From assembly GCA_001429555.1 (NCBI GenBank), contig LMSR01000020.1, forward strand, positions 152,556 through 216,555: a stretch of DNA of 64,000 nt. Reading direction: 5' to 3'. Of the stretch, positions 18,366 to 26,793 are shown piece by piece. Below the pieces are notes generated by a model. It was not told the origin of the DNA and did no database searches. It saw only the letters and a list, made by a program, of their open reading frames with translations. A program made the position numbers and the translations under genes. Source of the DNA: Nocardioides sp. Soil797 (GTDB lineage: Bacteria; Actinomycetota; Actinomycetes; Propionibacteriales; Nocardioidaceae). Position 1 is the first letter of the stretch, and each line of letters begins with the position of its first letter.

Positions 18366-21300
18366 TTGTCTGGCCTGACCAGGCGACCGCGCCTCCGCGC
18401 GCTCGCTGCCCTGTCAACATTCGCAATGGTGGGCACCACGCTCGCCCTGGCCCCGACCGCATCCGCCGCACCTGACGGCAGCGGCCTCGTCATCAGTGAG
18501 GCGTACGGCGGTGGCGGCAACTCCGGCGCCGCGTTCAACGCCGACTTCATCGAGATCCACAACCCGACCGATGCAAGCGTCGACCTGACCGGCAAGAGCC
18601 TGCAATACCGCTCAGCCAGCGGCACGGGTGTCTCGAACAACATCTTCACCCTTCCCGACGGCGCGAGCGTCCCTGCGGGCGGGTACTACGTCGTCAAGGG
18701 TCAGGGCGGCGGCAACGGTGTCGACCTCCCGGTCACTCCGGACGCGACGTCAGGGCTGAACCTCTCCGGCAGCGGCGGCCAGATCTACCTCGCCGACAGC
18801 CCGACAGGCATCGACCCCGGCACCGGCGCGATCGACAACGCACAGGTCATCGACTTCCTCGGCTGGGGCGCCTCCACGGCCAGCTTCGAGACGGCCAAGG
18901 CTCCGGCGACGACCAACGCCACGTCCAGCACCCGCGACGCCGACAACGCAGACACCGACGACAACTCGGCCGACTTCATCTCCAGCGAGCCGACTCCGGG
19001 TGCGGCGTACTCCGCCCCCGAGCCGCCTGCCGAGGTCGAGGCCACCATCGCCGAGATCCAGGGCACTGGTCCGGTCTCCCCCCACGAGGGCGACATCGCC
19101 ACCACGCAGGGCGTGGTCACCGCGGCGTACAACACCGGCGGCCTCAACGGCGTCTACATCCAGACCGGCGGCACGGGTGGCCCGACCGACGCGACCCCCG
19201 GCGCCTCCGACGCGATCTTCGTCTACGGCAACGTGGTCGGGTCCGCGAACCTGGCGATCGGCGACTCGGTCGAGGTGACCGGTCCGGTCTCGGAGTTCAG
19301 CGGCACCACCGAGATCACGCCAGCCGCCGGCGGCGTCTCCAAGCTCGACGCCGACCTGCCCGCAGTCACCGCCCTCGAGACGGCGTACCCCACGACCGAG
19401 TCCGACCGCGAGGCCCACGAGGGCGAGCTGCTCGCCCCGACCGACGACTTCACCGTCACCAACACCTACTCCACCAACCAGTACGCCGAGATCGGCCTGG
19501 CCACCGGTGACAAGCCGCTCCTGCAGTGGACCGACGTGGCCCGTCCCGGCAGCGACGAGGCCGAGGCGGTCAAGGCTGACAACGCCGCGCGCGGAGTCGT
19601 CCTCGACGACGGTGCCAGCCTCAACTTCTTCAACGCGGAGAACCAGGGCACTGCGCTGCCGTGGCTGTCGAAGGACAACCCGATCCGGGTCGGTGCGGCG
19701 GCAACGCTGGTGGCACCGGTGATCCTCGAGTACCGCAACAACAACTGGAAGTTCCAGCCGACCTCACCGGTCACCGATGACGGTGCGGCGGTTGCGACGT
19801 TCGAGAACACGCGTACGCCGGCCCCCGAGGCCGTCGACGGCGACCTGCACATCGCCACCTTCAACGTGTTGAACTACTTCAACACCCTCGGTGTCGACTG
19901 GGCCCCTGGCTGCACGTTCTACACCGACCGTGACGGCAACAAGGTCACCGACAACCAGTGCAACGACAACGGCCCGCGCGGTGCGGCCGAGGCTGATGAC
20001 CTCGAGCGCCAGCAGACCAAGATCGTGGCCGCGATCAACGCACTCGGCGCCGACATCGTCTCCCTCGAGGAGATCGAGAACTCGGTCGCGCTCGGCGAGG
20101 CCGACCGCGACGACGCCCTCTCGACCCTGGTCGACGCACTCAACGCGGCCGCCGGCTCCGACGTCTGGGAGTTCGCCCCGTCGCCGGATGCTGCCGATCT
20201 GCCGCCGACCGCCGAGCAGGACGTGATCCGCACGGCGTTCATCTACAAGCCCGCTTCCGTGGACCTCGTCGGCGCCTCCGAGGTGCTCGTCGGTGACCCG
20301 ATGTTCGACAACGCCCGCGAGCCGTTGGCCCAGGCGTTCAAGCCGGCCGGTGCCGAGGACTCCGCCGCGTTCGCGGTGGTGGTCAACCACTTCAAGTCGA
20401 AGGGCTCGGGCGACGACGCCACCGGCGACAACGTTGACACGGGCGACGGACAGGGTGCCTGGAACGGTGACCGGGTCCGCATGGCCGGTTCGCTGATGAG
20501 CTTCGCCAATGAGTTCGCCGCCGACCGAGGCACCGAGAAGGTGTTCCTGACCGGTGACTTCAACTCCTACTCGCAGGAAGACCCGATGCAGGCGCTCTAC
20601 GACGGTGGGTTCACTGCCGTCGAGTCGAACACGCCGGGTGAGTCGACGTACTCCTTCAGTGGTCTCTCCGGTTCGCTGGACCACGTGCTCGCCAACGAGG
20701 CCGCACTGGAGACGGTGCAGGGTGCCGACATCTGGAACATCAACTCGGGTGAGTCGGTGGCCTTCGAGTACAGCCGCCACAACTACAACGCGACCGACTT
20801 CTACGAGCCCAACGTCTACCGCAGCTCCGACCACGACCCGGAGATCGTCGGCATCTCGACCGATGACGAGCCGGCCGCGGGCGAGGTCACGTTGAACCTG
20901 TTGGGCGTCAACGACTTCCACGGCCGCATCAACGACCAAACCGTCAAGTGGGCCGGAACGGTCGAGGAGCTCACCGAGCAGGGTGGCGCCGACAGCACCC
21001 TGATGGTGGGTGCCGGTGACCTGATCGGTGCCTCCGAGTTCGCCTCGGCCGTCGATGGCGACCAGCCCACGATCGACGTGATGAACGCGTTGGGCCTCGA
21101 CGCCTCGGCCGTGGGCAACCACGAGTTCGACAAGGGCTTCGCCGACCTGACGGACCGCGTCATCGGCTCCGACGATGCCCGCAACGCGCAGTGGGACTAC
21201 CTCGGCGCGAACGTCTACGCCAAGGGCACCACCGACCCGGTGCTGCCGGAGTTCGCCACCTTCGAGGTCGACGGAGTCACCGTGGCCGTCGTCGGTGCGG

Positions 21301-23594
21301 TGACCGAGGAGACGGCGTCGCTGGTCAGCCCGGCCGGCATCGCCGACATCGAGTTCGGTGACCCGGTCCAGGCGGTCAACCGCGTTGCCGGTGAGCTGTC
21401 CGACGGTGACGACGCCAACGGGGAGGCCGACGTGATCATCGCCAGCTTCCACGCGGGTGCCACCCAGGGAGAGGGGTCGAGCTACGAGGAGGAGATCGCC
21501 AAGGGCGGCGAGTTCGCCGAGATGGCCGACCTCGACGCCTCCGTCGACGTGATCTTCAACGGTCACACGCACCAGACCTACGCCTGGGACGCTCCGGTGC
21601 CCGGTGAGGACGGCGTGACCCGCCCGATCATCCAGACCGGTCAGTACGCCGACAACGTCGGCCAGGTGCAGCTGACCGTCGACACCGAGACCGGTGACGT
21701 CGTCTCCTACGAGTCGCGCAACGTGGCTCGCACCACCGAGGACGACGCCGTGCTCGTCGACAAGTACCCCCGGGTGAAGCAGGTCAAGGAGGTCGTGGAC
21801 GCAGCCCTGGCCCACGCCGCCGAGATCGGCAACCAGCCGGTCGGTGAGATCACGGCCGACATCAGCCGGGCCAAGACCCCTGCTGGTGCCGAGGACCGTG
21901 GCGCCGAGTCCACGCTCGGTGACCTGGTGGGCAACGCCCTGCGCGACGGCCTGCCCTCCGACATGGAGGCCGACCTCGGCATCACCAACCCGGGCGGGCT
22001 GCGCACCGACCTGGTCTTCGCCGGTGACACGGCCGGCAACCCGGCCAACACCGACGGGGTGGTGACCTTTGCCGAGGCGAACTCGGTGCTCCCGTTCGTC
22101 AACAACGTGTCCTTGGTGGACCTCACCGGTGCCCAGCTGAAGGAGGTGCTGGAGCAGCAGTGGCAGCCCGAGGGCTCGTCGCGTCCGTTCCTGGCCCTGG
22201 GCCTGTCGGACAACGTGCGGGTCACCCAGGACCCGACCAAGCCAGTTGGCGAGCGCATCACGTCGGTGATCATCGACGGCGCACGGCTCGACCCGGCCGC
22301 GACCTACACGGTCTCGACGTTCTCGTTCCTGGCTGCGGGTGGGGACAACTTCTTCGCCTTCACGGACGGCGCGGCTCGTGACACCGGCCTGGTCGACCGC
22401 GAGCTGTGGATGAGCTATCTCGAGGGTCACCAGCCGCTCAGTCCGGACTTCGCCCGCCAGCAGGTGGTCGAGAGTGGGTTCCCGAGTGAGGTCACCGCCG
22501 GCCAGGACGTCACGTTCTCGCTGTCGAACCTTGACCTCACATCCCACAACAGCCCGGCCAACACCGAGGTTCGCGTGGTCCTCACGAACGGCACCGAGAC
22601 GCTCCCCATGGGCAGCTTCCCGGTGGCCGGCGGGAAGGCTGACGTGACGTTCACCGCTCCGGCTGATCACGGGGAGGGCACCTGGACGGTGGGCGTGATC
22701 GCCGACCCGACGTACACCCAGGTGGGGCTGCCGTTGCCGGCGGTCGACACCACGCTGACGGCGGAGGCACCGGCCGAGGCGGTGCCGTACGGCACCAAGG
22801 GCCTGGTCGTGGCCACACTCGACTCAGCCAATCCCTCCACCGGCCAGGTGGAGCTGTTGCTCGGTGACGAGGCCGTCGGGACGGGCATGTTGAGCAGCGG
22901 CACCGCCAACATCCGCTTCGACAGCACCAAGCTCGAGATCGGCACCAACGAGCTGACCGTGCGCTATGGAGGGGACGAGCAGAACAATGCCTCGGAGACC
23001 ACCGTGCAGGTCAAGGTCACCAAGGCGACGCCGACCCTGAGCTCCACGTTCAGCACGACGAAGCCGGTCGTCAAGGCCGACTCCGTCCTCGTGGAGACCA
23101 CCGTGGCAGCGCCGGGCTTCACACCGACCGGCTACCTCGTGCTGTACGTCGACGGCAAGATCCGGACCGTCGCGGACCTCGAGGACGGCAAGGCCGAGAT
23201 GGGCGTGACTCCGCTCGACACTGTCGGGAAGCACACCATCCAGGTCGTCTACTACGGCGATGACCACACCAAGCTGGCCATCAGCGAGGACACCGTGACC
23301 GTGGTCAAGGCCAAGCCGAAGATGGCGGTCAAGGTGTCGCCGAAGAAGATCCACGTCAAGAAGACCAAGGCCAAGCTCGCGATCTCGCTCAAGGCGGTCG
23401 GCCAGACTCCCAGCGGCAAGATCAAGGTCAAGGTCGCCGGCAAGACCTACTCGAAGAAGCTGAAGAGTGGGAAGGCGACGATCAAGCTGGCCAAGTTCAC
23501 CAAGAAGGGCAAGCAGAAGGCCGTCGTCACGTACGCCGGCAACAAGCTCAACAAGTCGGTGAAGAAGAAGGTGACGATCAAGGTCGTCAAGTAG
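18366..23594 (+). CDS. Giant secreted ExeM/NucH-like endonuclease fused to 5'-nucleotidase
   Basis: Extracellular nucleic-acid scavenging enzyme. I choose the TTG at 18366 (1742 residues): GGGAG lies 5 nt before it and the signal peptide (LRALAALSTFAMVGTTLALAPTASA) follows at once; a TTG 4 codons earlier is possible. The order is lamin-tail domain (about 36-190; LVISEAYGGGGNSGAAFNADF), OB-fold of the YhcR type (about 220-350), endonuclease/exonuclease/phosphatase domain (about 490-830; ATFNVLNYFN, GDFNSY, SSDHDPEI), calcineurin-like 5'-nucleotidase (from about 847; VNDFHGRI, GNHEFD, NGHTHQ), 5'-nucleotidase C-terminal domain (about 1160-1370), and three Ig-like repeats ending in a Lys-rich stretch (1548-1742). 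This would cut DNA or RNA to nucleotides and release phosphate. The tail resembles that of the M4 protease at 6.3 kb and may bind the wall. Confidence 0.92.
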   Translation: MSGLTRRPRLRALAALSTFAMVGTTLALAPTASAAPDGSGLVISEAYGGGGNSGAAFNADFIEIHNPTDASVDLTGKSLQYRSASGTGVSNNIFTLPDGASVPAGGYYVVKGQGGGNGVDLPVTPDATSGLNLSGSGGQIYLADSPTGIDPGTGAIDNAQVIDFLGWGASTASFETAKAPATTNATSSTRDADNADTDDNSADFISSEPTPGAAYSAPEPPAEVEATIAEIQGTGPVSPHEGDIATTQGVVTAAYNTGGLNGVYIQTGGTGGPTDATPGASDAIFVYGNVVGSANLAIGDSVEVTGPVSEFSGTTEITPAAGGVSKLDADLPAVTALETAYPTTESDREAHEGELLAPTDDFTVTNTYSTNQYAEIGLATGDKPLLQWTDVARPGSDEAEAVKADNAARGVVLDDGASLNFFNAENQGTALPWLSKDNPIRVGAAATLVAPVILEYRNNNWKFQPTSPVTDDGAAVATFENTRTPAPEAVDGDLHIATFNVLNYFNTLGVDWAPGCTFYTDRDGNKVTDNQCNDNGPRGAAEADDLERQQTKIVAAINALGADIVSLEEIENSVALGEADRDDALSTLVDALNAAAGSDVWEFAPSPDAADLPPTAEQDVIRTAFIYKPASVDLVGASEVLVGDPMFDNAREPLAQAFKPAGAEDSAAFAVVVNHFKSKGSGDDATGDNVDTGDGQGAWNGDRVRMAGSLMSFANEFAADRGTEKVFLTGDFNSYSQEDPMQALYDGGFTAVESNTPGESTYSFSGLSGSLDHVLANEAALETVQGADIWNINSGESVAFEYSRHNYNATDFYEPNVYRSSDHDPEIVGISTDDEPAAGEVTLNLLGVNDFHGRINDQTVKWAGTVEELTEQGGADSTLMVGAGDLIGASEFASAVDGDQPTIDVMNALGLDASAVGNHEFDKGFADLTDRVIGSDDARNAQWDYLGANVYAKGTTDPVLPEFATFEVDGVTVAVVGAVTEETASLVSPAGIADIEFGDPVQAVNRVAGELSDGDDANGEADVIIASFHAGATQGEGSSYEEEIAKGGEFAEMADLDASVDVIFNGHTHQTYAWDAPVPGEDGVTRPIIQTGQYADNVGQVQLTVDTETGDVVSYESRNVARTTEDDAVLVDKYPRVKQVKEVVDAALAHAAEIGNQPVGEITADISRAKTPAGAEDRGAESTLGDLVGNALRDGLPSDMEADLGITNPGGLRTDLVFAGDTAGNPANTDGVVTFAEANSVLPFVNNVSLVDLTGAQLKEVLEQQWQPEGSSRPFLALGLSDNVRVTQDPTKPVGERITSVIIDGARLDPAATYTVSTFSFLAAGGDNFFAFTDGAARDTGLVDRELWMSYLEGHQPLSPDFARQQVVESGFPSEVTAGQDVTFSLSNLDLTSHNSPANTEVRVVLTNGTETLPMGSFPVAGGKADVTFTAPADHGEGTWTVGVIADPTYTQVGLPLPAVDTTLTAEAPAEAVPYGTKGLVVATLDSANPSTGQVELLLGDEAVGTGMLSSGTANIRFDSTKLEIGTNELTVRYGGDEQNNASETTVQVKVTKATPTLSSTFSTTKPVVKADSVLVETTVAAPGFTPTGYLVLYVDGKIRTVADLEDGKAEMGVTPLDTVGKHTIQVVYYGDDHTKLAISEDTVTVVKAKPKMAVKVSPKKIHVKKTKAKLAISLKAVGQTPSGKIKVKVAGKTYSKKLKSGKATIKLAKFTKKGKQKAVVTYAGNKLNKSVKKKVTIKVVK

Positions 23595-23607
23595 CCGCTC
23601 GTTGTGG

Positions 23608-23721
23608 ATACTCCCTGACGTTCGCGTCCTTCAACTGAGGTAGTCCCTGACGTTCGCGTCCTTCCAAGGACCGAAACGTCAGGGAGTATCCCGGAGCAAG
23701 GACCGGAACGTCAGGGAGTAT
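23608..23721. repeat. Two direct plus two inverted 24-bp copies between convergent genes
   Basis: The word ATACTCCCTGACGTTCGCG-TCCTT is at 23608-23631 and, minus its first base, at 23641-23663. The reverse complement form (AAGGACCGRAACGTCAGGGAGTAT) is at 23666-23689 and 23698-23721. The last copy overlaps the end of the glucoamylase gene. The array lies exactly between convergent stops, so a nested terminator is one role; the two extra copies are not needed for that. Confidence 0.9.
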
Positions 23722-25495
23722 CCCGGGTGGGGGAGAGGCGGAAGGCGGCCTGGACCAGGGTGAGGTGGCTGAACGCCTGGGGGAAGTTGCCAACCATCCG
23801 GTTGTTGCCCGCGTCGTACTCCTCCGAGAGCAGACCGACGTCGTTGGCCAGTGCGGCGAGCCGGTCGAGCAACGCGTGCGCGTCGTCGAGGCGACCCGCT
23901 TCGGCGTACGCCGAGACCAACCAGAACGAGCAGGCCAGGAAGGGGTGCTCGTCGCCGCTGAGCCCGTCGACTCCGGACTCGGTGCGATAGCGCAGCAGCA
24001 GGCCGTCGCGCATCAGGTCGTGCTCCACCGCCTCGATGGTGCCGAGGATGCGGGGATCGTCGCCGGGCAGGAAGCCCACCAGCGGCAGCACCAGCAGGGA
24101 GGCGTCGACCTCGGTGGTGTCGTAGTGCTGGGTGAACGTGTTGCGTGCGGTGTTGAAGCCCTTGGCCAACACTTCGTCGCGAACCGCGTCACGGATCTTG
24201 CGCCACTTCTCCACCGGCGCTTCGACGTCGTACTCCTCGGCGGTGGAGATGCCGCGGTCGAAAGCAGCCCAGACCATCACCCGCGAATGGGTGAAGTGGC
24301 GCAGGGGCCCACGGATCTCCCAGAGCCCGTTGTCGGGCTCCTGCCAGTGGTCCGCCAGTGCATCGACCAACGCCCGCTGCAACGCCCAGGAGTCCTTGTC
24401 GAGCGGAAGACCCGCCTTGCGGGCGAGGTCGAGGGCGATCATCACCTCACCGAGCACGTCGGTCTGTCGCTGGTCTGCCGCCCCGTTGCCGATGCGTACC
24501 GGGTGTGAATCCGCATAGCCGGGGAGGTGATCGAGCTCGCGCTCGGGCAATCGGCGCCCGCCATCGATGGTGTACATGATCTGCATGTCCTCGGGGTCGC
24601 CGGCGACCGCACGCAACAGCCAGCCTCGCCACAGCTTCGCCTCCTCGGTGAAGCCCGCGAGGATCAACGACTCCAGGGTCAGGGAGGCATCACGCAGCCA
24701 GCAGAACCGGTAGTCCCAGTTGCGTTCACCACCGAAGTCTTCGGGAAGCGAGGTGGTCGGCGCGGCGACGATGCCGCCCGTCTTCGCATGCGTGAGCATC
24801 CGCAGGGTGACCACGGACCGCACCACCAGTTCACGATGGGGCACGTCGGAGCGGCACTGGGATGCCCAGCTGTGACTCTCCGCGATGGTCTCGTCGATCC
24901 GGGCGGGTGCGGCGATGGAGTCCGGCAGGTCGGCCCACGACGGGATCCAGGTGGTCGAGAACGTCAGCTCGTCGCCCTCGACGACATCGAACTCGTCGGC
25001 GTGACGGTGGTCGACCGCTCGTGGGAGGCGTGGGCCACGAAGGATGAACTTGTCGGGACCGGCGATCGCGACGATCAGCTCGATGTGGTCGAGGTGGGCG
25101 CGGTGCACCCACGGCCGCACCGATCCGTAGTCCGCGCGGACCACCCATTCGTGTCGCATCCGTACGGTGCCCCGCACCCCGGTGAGGCGACGTACGACGT
25201 CGGCGCGGCCATCGCCCACGGGCATCAGGTCGAGCAGCGTGACGTCGCCGGACGCGGTGTGGAAGGTGGTCTCGAGGGCCGCGGAGTCGTCGACGTAGCG
25301 ACGGGTGACGGTGTAGTCGTCAGCAGGTTCGAACTGCCAGTGGCCGTGCTCTTCGGTGCCCAGCAGCGCGGCGAAACAGGCGGAGGAGTCGAACCTTGGG
25401 AGGCACAGCCAGTCGATGGAACCGTTCCTGCCGACCAGTGCCGCAGTGTGTCGATCGCCGATCAGGGCGTAGTCCTCGATGGGTAGCGCTGCCAT
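23711..25495 (-). CDS. Glycoside hydrolase family 15 protein (glucoamylase/trehalase-like)
   Basis: 594 residues from the ATG at 25495 (MAALPIEDYALIGDRHTAAL); the frame stays open 23 codons upstream but the start is fixed by the family N-terminus and a leaderless promoter. The N-terminal beta domain (NGSIDWLCLPRFDSSACFAALLG) is the DUF5911-type domain of bacterial GH15 enzymes. The (alpha/alpha)6 catalytic domain has NWDYRFCWLRDASLTLESL near residue 270 and DNGLWEIRGPLRHFTHSRVM near 405, with candidate acid and base glutamates in these segments. In mycobacteria members of this group act as trehalases; glucoamylase activity is the alternative. No signal peptide, so cytoplasmic. Confidence 0.88.
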   Translation of the reverse strand: MAALPIEDYALIGDRHTAALVGRNGSIDWLCLPRFDSSACFAALLGTEEHGHWQFEPADDYTVTRRYVDDSAALETTFHTASGDVTLLDLMPVGDGRADVVRRLTGVRGTVRMRHEWVVRADYGSVRPWVHRAHLDHIELIVAIAGPDKFILRGPRLPRAVDHRHADEFDVVEGDELTFSTTWIPSWADLPDSIAAPARIDETIAESHSWASQCRSDVPHRELVVRSVVTLRMLTHAKTGGIVAAPTTSLPEDFGGERNWDYRFCWLRDASLTLESLILAGFTEEAKLWRGWLLRAVAGDPEDMQIMYTIDGGRRLPERELDHLPGYADSHPVRIGNGAADQRQTDVLGEVMIALDLARKAGLPLDKDSWALQRALVDALADHWQEPDNGLWEIRGPLRHFTHSRVMVWAAFDRGISTAEEYDVEAPVEKWRKIRDAVRDEVLAKGFNTARNTFTQHYDTTEVDASLLVLPLVGFLPGDDPRILGTIEAVEHDLMRDGLLLRYRTESGVDGLSGDEHPFLACSFWLVSAYAEAGRLDDAHALLDRLAALANDVGLLSEEYDAGNNRMVGNFPQAFSHLTLVQAAFRLSPTRDTP

Positions 25496-25502
25496 GCCAG
25501 CC

Positions 25503-25508
25503 AAGGTA
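25503..25508 (-). promoter_or_regulatory. GH15 gene -10 element (leaderless type)
   Basis: On the minus strand TACCTT lies 7 nt before the ATG at 25495 with no ribosome-binding site between. Confidence 0.45.
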
Positions 25509-25650
25509 TCGCCACCGTCGCCCCGAGACGGGAAGTCTGCTCCTGCGGCCCGTCGGCGGCGCATGAAATTTCAGCCCTTGGCACAGTCGACAGCGGGAAG
25601 AAACCAGGAACAGGTAGCGTTGGGCACATCAACGGAGAAAGGAAGGGCCC

Positions 25651-25956
25651 ATGGTGCTTTTTCGTCGGATCCTCGGCGAGGTGCTTCGCGCGCATCGAAT
25701 GCGCCGTGGCCTGACCCTGCGCGAAGTCTCTGCGGAGGCTCGCGTGAGCCTGGGTTACATCTCCGAGATCGAGCGTGGCCAGAAGGAAGCGTCCTCCGAG
25801 TTGCTCGCCTCACTGTGCGGTGCCCTTGACCTTCCGCTCTCCGACGTGCTGCGTGACGTCAGTGACGCGGTCGCCGTGGAGGAGCGTGCCCTGGAGATCG
25901 TCCCGACGCCGATCACCGTCGGCAGTCGCCCCGGTGTGGTCGCCTCCGCGGCCTGA
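25651..25956 (+). CDS. clgR: ClgR-type helix-turn-helix regulator
   Basis: Small XRE-type activator, 101 residues, of the ClgR family that controls clp protease and stress genes in actinobacteria. The HTH reads LTLREVSAEARVSLGYISEIERGQKE and is followed by LLASLCGALDLPLSDVLRDV. A purine-rich GGAGAAAGGAAGG lies before the ATG, and TAGCGT at 25615-25620 could be the -10 box. The protein ends in ...SAA; in Streptomyces ClgR two C-terminal alanines mark the protein for ClpP degradation, so a similar feedback is likely. Its place near pgsA, recA and recX agrees with mycobacterial and corynebacterial clgR. Confidence 0.82.
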   Translation: MVLFRRILGEVLRAHRMRRGLTLREVSAEARVSLGYISEIERGQKEASSELLASLCGALDLPLSDVLRDVSDAVAVEERALEIVPTPITVGSRPGVVASAA

Positions 25957-26013
25957 TCACTGCCCGGCCGCCAGATCGGCTGCTGCGCGACGCCGTTCAT
26001 CGAGGGTCCCGTC

Positions 26014-26793
26014 TCAGCGCTGGCACGAGGGACACCAGTAGGAAGCCCGTTCACGGCCCGGCTCGCCGAGCATCTTCATCATCACGGTGGTGCCACAGCG
26101 GTCGCACGGCTGTCCGTTGCGGCCGTAGACCCAGTGTTGGTGCCCGTGACGGGTGTTGCCCGTGGTGGTCTGGATGCGACGTGACTTGTTGGCCTCCAGC
26201 AAGGACTTCGCCCGGGCCACGAGTCGGCGCAGATCGACGACTTCGCCGACTGACGTGGTGGGCAGCACTCCGTTGAGGAAGCAGACCTCGCTGCAGTAGA
26301 GATTGCCGATGCCGGCCAGGTTGCGCTGGTCGAGGAGCGCCTCGCCGATGGCCCGATCGGGCTCACGCATCAGCCGGCGCAGCGCCTCCTCGCCGGACCA
26401 GTTCTCACCGAGCAGGTCGGGCCCGAGATGACCCACGGCCCGATCCTCGTCGTCGGCGCCCAACAGCTCGATGACGCCGAGCGAGAAGCCGACGGCGATC
26501 CACCGGGGCGTACGCAGCACCACCCGGGCCTGTTCGACGGGGCGTTGCCACCGGGTCTCGGAGCGGTAGAGATGCCACGAGCCCTCCATCTTGAGATGGG
26601 TGTGGAGCAGGTGCTCGTCGCCGATGCGGGTCAGCAGGTGCTTGCCGCGCGAGACCGTGCCGTTGACCATCCGGCCGCTGAGGTCGACGGTGGCGAGGGA
26701 CGGGAACCGGAAGTCGCTCATCGTCAGGCGGGCCCCGGTCAGGGCCTGGTCGAGGGCGCGTGCCGTGCGCCAGACGGTGTCGCCCTCAGGCAC
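26014..26793 (-). CDS. Endonuclease VIII-type DNA glycosylase (Nei2 class)
   Basis: Fpg/Nei-family glycosylase/AP lyase that removes oxidised bases. 259 residues starting MPEGDTVWRTAR, with the catalytic Pro2-Glu3 after Met removal and the PEGDT form typical of Nei rather than Fpg (PELPE). LDQRNLAGIGNLYCSE is the H2TH segment and CDRCG...YWCPSCQR the C-terminal zinc finger. Its start lies inside the end of lhr (8-nt overlap), so the two are translated together; the mycobacterial nei2-lhr pair is arranged likewise. Confidence 0.9.
   Translation of the reverse strand: MPEGDTVWRTARALDQALTGARLTMSDFRFPSLATVDLSGRMVNGTVSRGKHLLTRIGDEHLLHTHLKMEGSWHLYRSETRWQRPVEQARVVLRTPRWIAVGFSLGVIELLGADDEDRAVGHLGPDLLGENWSGEEALRRLMREPDRAIGEALLDQRNLAGIGNLYCSEVCFLNGVLPTTSVGEVVDLRRLVARAKSLLEANKSRRIQTTTGNTRHGHQHWVYGRNGQPCDRCGTTVMMKMLGEPGRERASYWCPSCQR

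Noticed and set aside
19764..22670. 968-codon minus-strand frame inside the nuclease gene
   Set aside because: Antisense shadow; the plus strand encodes clear nuclease and 5'-nucleotidase motifs.
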